64,000 nt of DNA from positions 17,659-81,658 of the forward strand of contig NZ_CAJUCP010000020.1 of assembly GCF_910585425.1 (NCBI RefSeq), in the 5' to 3' direction. How positions within the stretch are numbered: the stretch's first letter is position 1; every line of letters starts with the position of its first letter. Origin of the DNA: an uncultured Acetatifactor sp. (GTDB lineage Bacteria > Bacillota > Clostridia > Lachnospirales > Lachnospiraceae). The notes beneath the pieces are model-generated. The model worked only from the letters and a program-made list of their open reading frames with translations, was not told the origin of the DNA and ran no database searches. A program made the position numbers and the translations under genes. Shown here piece by piece: positions 61,388-64,000 of the stretch.

Positions 61388-61984
61388 ATGAAAGATTTTT
61401 TTGAAAGCATAAACCCAAAGCTTTATAAAGCCATAAAAAAAGATATGAAGCACATTCTCAAAAGAATTGGCAGCGAAAAGATTTATTCAATTGCGCTTGT
61501 AACAGATGAGGATTGTATTTCCGTATATCTTGCTGCGAATACTTTTGAATTTTTAAGAAAAAAAGATTTGGATATTCTGAAATCCATGAAACAATACCTG
61601 TCAGAAGATGAGATCAGAGGGGTTGAAAATGGTTCTTATAGCCTTACAAAATGGATACCGGCTGAATGGGGATATTCAGATGATGGGAGTGGCGGTCTGA
61701 CAAAAATTAGCCGTTTGTTATTTGAGCAAGAAGCAAACAGCCCAACTGAATATGAAAAGGATAAGCATTTGTTTTTTGAAACAACAACTTCTGTGTTGAA
61801 AAGGTTAATGAAAGAAAATGTGTTTGGCAGTTATACAAAGGATATCACATTTTTTATTACCTTATCTGATGGTGATGGAATTTATGAAATAGAAAACCAT
61901 TCAGCACAGCAGCTAAATTCGGCTGAAGTATATGAAAAGTTTTTACATCGTCATGAAAAGAACTGTATTGTGGTCAAACACTGA
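61388..61984 (+). CDS. DUF4303 family protein
   Basis: The 198-residue protein matches the DUF4303 pattern in size and in blocks: MKDFFESINPKLYKAIKKDM, then SIALVTDEDCISVYLAANT, and KWIPAEWGYSDDGSGGLT. DUF4303 members are frequent near polymorphic-toxin immunity genes, but no activity is known to me. The start ATG 61388 follows GGAGGA. It has its own promoter and terminator, so it is a single-gene unit. Confidence 0.7.
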   Translation: MKDFFESINPKLYKAIKKDMKHILKRIGSEKIYSIALVTDEDCISVYLAANTFEFLRKKDLDILKSMKQYLSEDEIRGVENGSYSLTKWIPAEWGYSDDGSGGLTKISRLLFEQEANSPTEYEKDKHLFFETTTSVLKRLMKENVFGSYTKDITFFITLSDGDGIYEIENHSAQQLNSAEVYEKFLHRHEKNCIVVKH

Positions 61985-62056
61985 CAAATTCCGGTTTGAC
62001 GAAGGGACAGCCCATCAAAAAACTAAATAACCCGCCGCACGCCAGCGGCACACCCA

Positions 62057-62091
62057 AGCAGGAAACTGAAAAAGTTATCCTGCTCTTTTTT
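62057..62091 (+). terminator. Intrinsic terminator of the DUF4303 gene
   Basis: AGCAGGA and TCCTGCT pair over seven bases, with AACT/AGTT adding four more inside, followed by CTTTTTT (62085-62091). Confidence 0.8.
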
Positions 62092-62183
62092 GCCCGGAAT
62101 CCAGGAGGAAGGAGGGCGCACCAATCCACTACGGAATTATCTTCTGCATCTAAGCCACATTATTATAGTATCCTCACCGCCAC

Positions 62184-62948
62184 TTACTCTTTTCTTTCTA
62201 ACACAGCTAGTGTATTTGAATTTTCATTTAATCCTTTTAAAAAATCATCGTTCGTTTCCTGCATTCTTCGAATTTTATGTGTCTCCATGTCAGCCAATCT
62301 TGTTGGTACGGGAATATGACTTTCTGAATTTATAAAGTCACAAACTATAGTTGTTGCACTGTCTAAATCAATATAATTTCCAACTGAGATAAAAATCGGC
62401 CTTACATTTTTTTGAGTACGCAAAACACGGCCATAAACTTCTCCCTTGATTACAATATCTGTATGAGCATTTTTTTCATTTGAAGGCATTATATAATCTA
62501 TATTTTCAATTTTATAATAATTTTTTGCAACACCTATGGTAGGCTTATTTATATAAAATGAAGCGTGTGTCGCTAATCCCATATGTCTCGGATGCAAGTA
62601 CCCATTTCCATCAAACATAAACAAGTCAGGAGATGTTTCCAATTTTTTAATCGTTTCTAAAATTAACGGCAACTCACGAAAAGCAAGACACCCTGGTATA
62701 TATGGTACATTTATCCTTCCTAAAGTATACTTAACCTCTATAACTTGTTTCGATTCTTTCTCCAATACTACAATGCAGCATACTGCATATTCTTTATTTT
62801 CAATATGCCAATAAGCCAAATCAATGCCCGCAACTTTTTTTATTGAAAGGATATTACTCATATTTTGAAATTTGATTTTCTTTTGTAATGCATTCTGAAT
62901 CCTAATATACTCTTTTTCAGTCCTCTGTATGATTTGTTCGTCCTTCAT
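62184..62948 (-). CDS. nfi: Endonuclease V (deoxyinosine repair)
   Basis: Endonuclease V nicks DNA or RNA near inosine. The 254-residue protein carries all motifs: VAGIDLAYW (first Asp), VPYIPGCLAFRELPLIL, FMFDGNGYLHPRHMGLATH (second Asp, HPR loop) and TIGVAKNYYK. The start ATG 62948 follows AGAGGGTAG. AT-rich, with codon use unlike the GC-rich core, suggesting recent acquisition. Confidence 0.9.
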   Translation of the reverse strand: MKDEQIIQRTEKEYIRIQNALQKKIKFQNMSNILSIKKVAGIDLAYWHIENKEYAVCCIVVLEKESKQVIEVKYTLGRINVPYIPGCLAFRELPLILETIKKLETSPDLFMFDGNGYLHPRHMGLATHASFYINKPTIGVAKNYYKIENIDYIMPSNEKNAHTDIVIKGEVYGRVLRTQKNVRPIFISVGNYIDLDSATTIVCDFINSESHIPVPTRLADMETHKIRRMQETNDDFLKGLNENSNTLAVLERKE

Positions 62949-63197
62949 AACATGCTACCCTCTTCTCAAAAATACGTTTTTCCCCATCATTTTTCTGGAC
63001 AAGATTCTTGCAATCTGAATACAACCATCGGTATGTTCCGATACCTATCGTCTTCGATGTACATATTATATCTCATCCATTCGATATGCAACTTTGAATA
63101 AATGATTTTTCCTATACATGTTTCATTTCTATTCATATTCACCTTACTTCATTTTTCAAACACATCAAAACTATCTGAGTTAATTTTTCGTAATATC
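62949..63197. other. AT-rich intergenic region
   Basis: 249 bases upstream of endonuclease V in AT-rich DNA; nothing recognisable. Confidence 0.5.
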
Positions 63198-63581
63198 CTA
63201 AAGGATAGTCATGATAATGATTTGGGCGACAAAAGCGTAAAATAAAATCGGCTGCTCCGCCCTCATAGCACGGCACTTCCCACCCAGCTTGTAGCTAAAC
63301 TTCAGTACGCCGCCCTCCAGCTCCGCTCGCTTCTCGAAGATGTACCGCTTCTGCCGCCGGTACCATGCGCTGTCCCCGATTCCATGGTTCCTCCCGGATT
63401 CCACCTCGTAATATAGGAACTCCGCCCTCTCCGTGTCCCCCTTCCCGCGGTGCCTGTAATGCTCGCTGTCCACGCAGCAACGGTATCCCCCTTCCGGGAA
63501 CCCGGCTCTTTCCCCCTCCGCAAGCCCTACGGACACCGCCGGTTTCGCGGCTGCAGGGCAGCCGAAGAGCCCCCGCCCCAT
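63198..63581 (-). CDS. Unrecognised GC-rich ORF
   Basis: A 127-codon frame in a GC-rich patch surrounded by AT-rich DNA. The product has an EHYRHRGKGDTERAEFLYYE segment and an AWYRRQKRYIFEKRAELEGG stretch that look protein-like, then a hydrophobic end. Alternative frames exist and no strong binding site is seen. It may be a fragment of a native gene captured in the island. Confidence 0.35.
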   Translation of the reverse strand: MGRGLFGCPAAAKPAVSVGLAEGERAGFPEGGYRCCVDSEHYRHRGKGDTERAEFLYYEVESGRNHGIGDSAWYRRQKRYIFEKRAELEGGVLKFSYKLGGKCRAMRAEQPILFYAFVAQIIIMTIL

Positions 63582-63616
63582 TTTTGTTATCCAACTTATT
63601 ACAACCCCTAAATGCG

Positions 63617-63811
63617 CTATATATTTTTTAAAAACTCTTCAAACACTTTCTTTTTCACATCTCCCACTTTAGGCATTAACTCCTGAATTTTAGAAACTAT
63701 TTTTGAATCAGTTTGTATCAAATTTAAACTCTCTTCACTTGTAAAGCATCTTAAAGAATCCACTACGATTTCAAATAATTCATCATCATCTGTTTCTGCT
63801 AAACTTAACAA
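63617..63811 (-). pseudogene. C-terminal remnant of an unknown protein
   Basis: An AT-rich frame of about 64 codons ends LMPKVGDVKKKVFEEFLKNI. It is closed upstream by a stop about 40 bases beyond the first possible TTG start and has no convincing ribosome binding site. Probably a fragment of a helical-repeat or immunity-type protein. Confidence 0.3.
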
Positions 63812-63860
63812 TACTTTTAATTGATTTAAACTGTAACGATTTCAAAATTAGGTATGCTAT

Positions 63861-63882
63861 GGGCGGCAGTATCTGACCGCCC
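63861..63882 (-). terminator. Hairpin after the edge gene
   Basis: GGGCGG and CCGCCC pair around a ten-base loop directly after the stop codon at 63884-63882 (minus strand). No clear T run. Confidence 0.4.
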
Positions 63883-64000
63883 TACAGCTTCAACTCTGTT
63901 AGGTCGTTTGGATTGAACTGCATCTTCCCACACAACCGTTGAACGCTTTTCTTTATTGGACACACTACCCATTCTCCGTCCATCTTTCCAGCCTTGATCT
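63882..64000 (-). CDS. Partial gene at the right edge, 5' end outside window
   Basis: An open frame of 38 codons running in from the window edge ends KMQFNPNDLTELKL. It includes GKMDGEWVVCPIKK with a cysteine and could be a zinc-site fragment. Too little is visible to name it. Confidence 0.35.
   Translation of the reverse strand, partial: IKAGKMDGEWVVCPIKKSVQRLCGKMQFNPNDLTELKL

Overview
The window comes from a high-GC, spore-forming anaerobic Firmicute, most likely a Lachnospiraceae member (class Clostridia). This rests on gene content: SpoVT and SpoVG, a GlgC/GlgD pair, DnaD plus a DnaI/DnaC-type loader, DUF1836 next to DegV, a SleB-type hydrolase, two GHKL kinase/LytTR regulator pairs, and an F-type ATPase whose c subunit carries sodium-type residues. 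Most genes are GC-rich with strong AGGAGG-type ribosome binding sites. Three stretches are visibly AT-richer and look acquired or fast-evolving: about 1-5,700 (surface polysaccharide genes), about 31,950-32,950, and about 59,800-64,000.

Layout. 1-6,630 (minus strand) is a polysaccharide operon reading from a promoter at 6,602-6,630: a WecG/TagA-type glycosyltransferase, a GT-A-like protein, a GT4 enzyme, a GT4 enzyme split into two genes in reversed domain order, a cytidylyltransferase, a LicD-type phosphotransferase, and another GT4 running off the left edge. 7,026-15,357 holds spoVT, an ABC-2 transporter with its own kinase/regulator pair separated by palindromic 112-bp repeats, a PepV-like dipeptidase and a MATE exporter. 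15,500-16,922 is an Rpn-type nuclease gene whose C-terminal module is tandemly duplicated. 17,170-18,663 is a divergent DUF1836/degV pair with twin palindromic operators. 18,787-31,934 carries an SGNH hydrolase, a heterodimeric ABC exporter, a second kinase/regulator pair, an unlisted 33-residue protein, mfd, pth and a Nudix hydrolase.

31,950-34,800 contains tandem palindromes, a broken AlbA_2-type gene, and an ABC-F gene behind a long structured leader with a four-codon upstream ORF. 34,831-37,616 is spoVG and the glgC-glgD operon. 37,800-42,939 (plus strand) is murC, a DnaA-box-like cluster, dnaD, dnaC/dnaI and an atypical prs. 43,066-47,864 has conserved but poorly characterised genes, including a large surface protein with a degenerate C39-like domain. 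47,953-55,349 is the complete ATP synthase operon in the order atpZ-atpI-B-E-F-H-A-G-D-C. 55,459-59,741 holds a DUF402 gene, a compact multi-hairpin element, a SleB hydrolase, upp, rpiB and a Sua5-type gene. 59,837-64,000 is an AT-rich accessory end with small immunity-like genes, a DUF4303 gene, endonuclease V and fragments.

The most unusual items are the split, order-reversed glycosyltransferase, the Rpn gene with an internal ribosome binding site and duplicated C-terminal module, the perfect three-way-junction element at 55,939-56,031, the ABC-F leader, and the DegV/DUF1836 operators. All functions are assigned by reading motifs; no database search was run.
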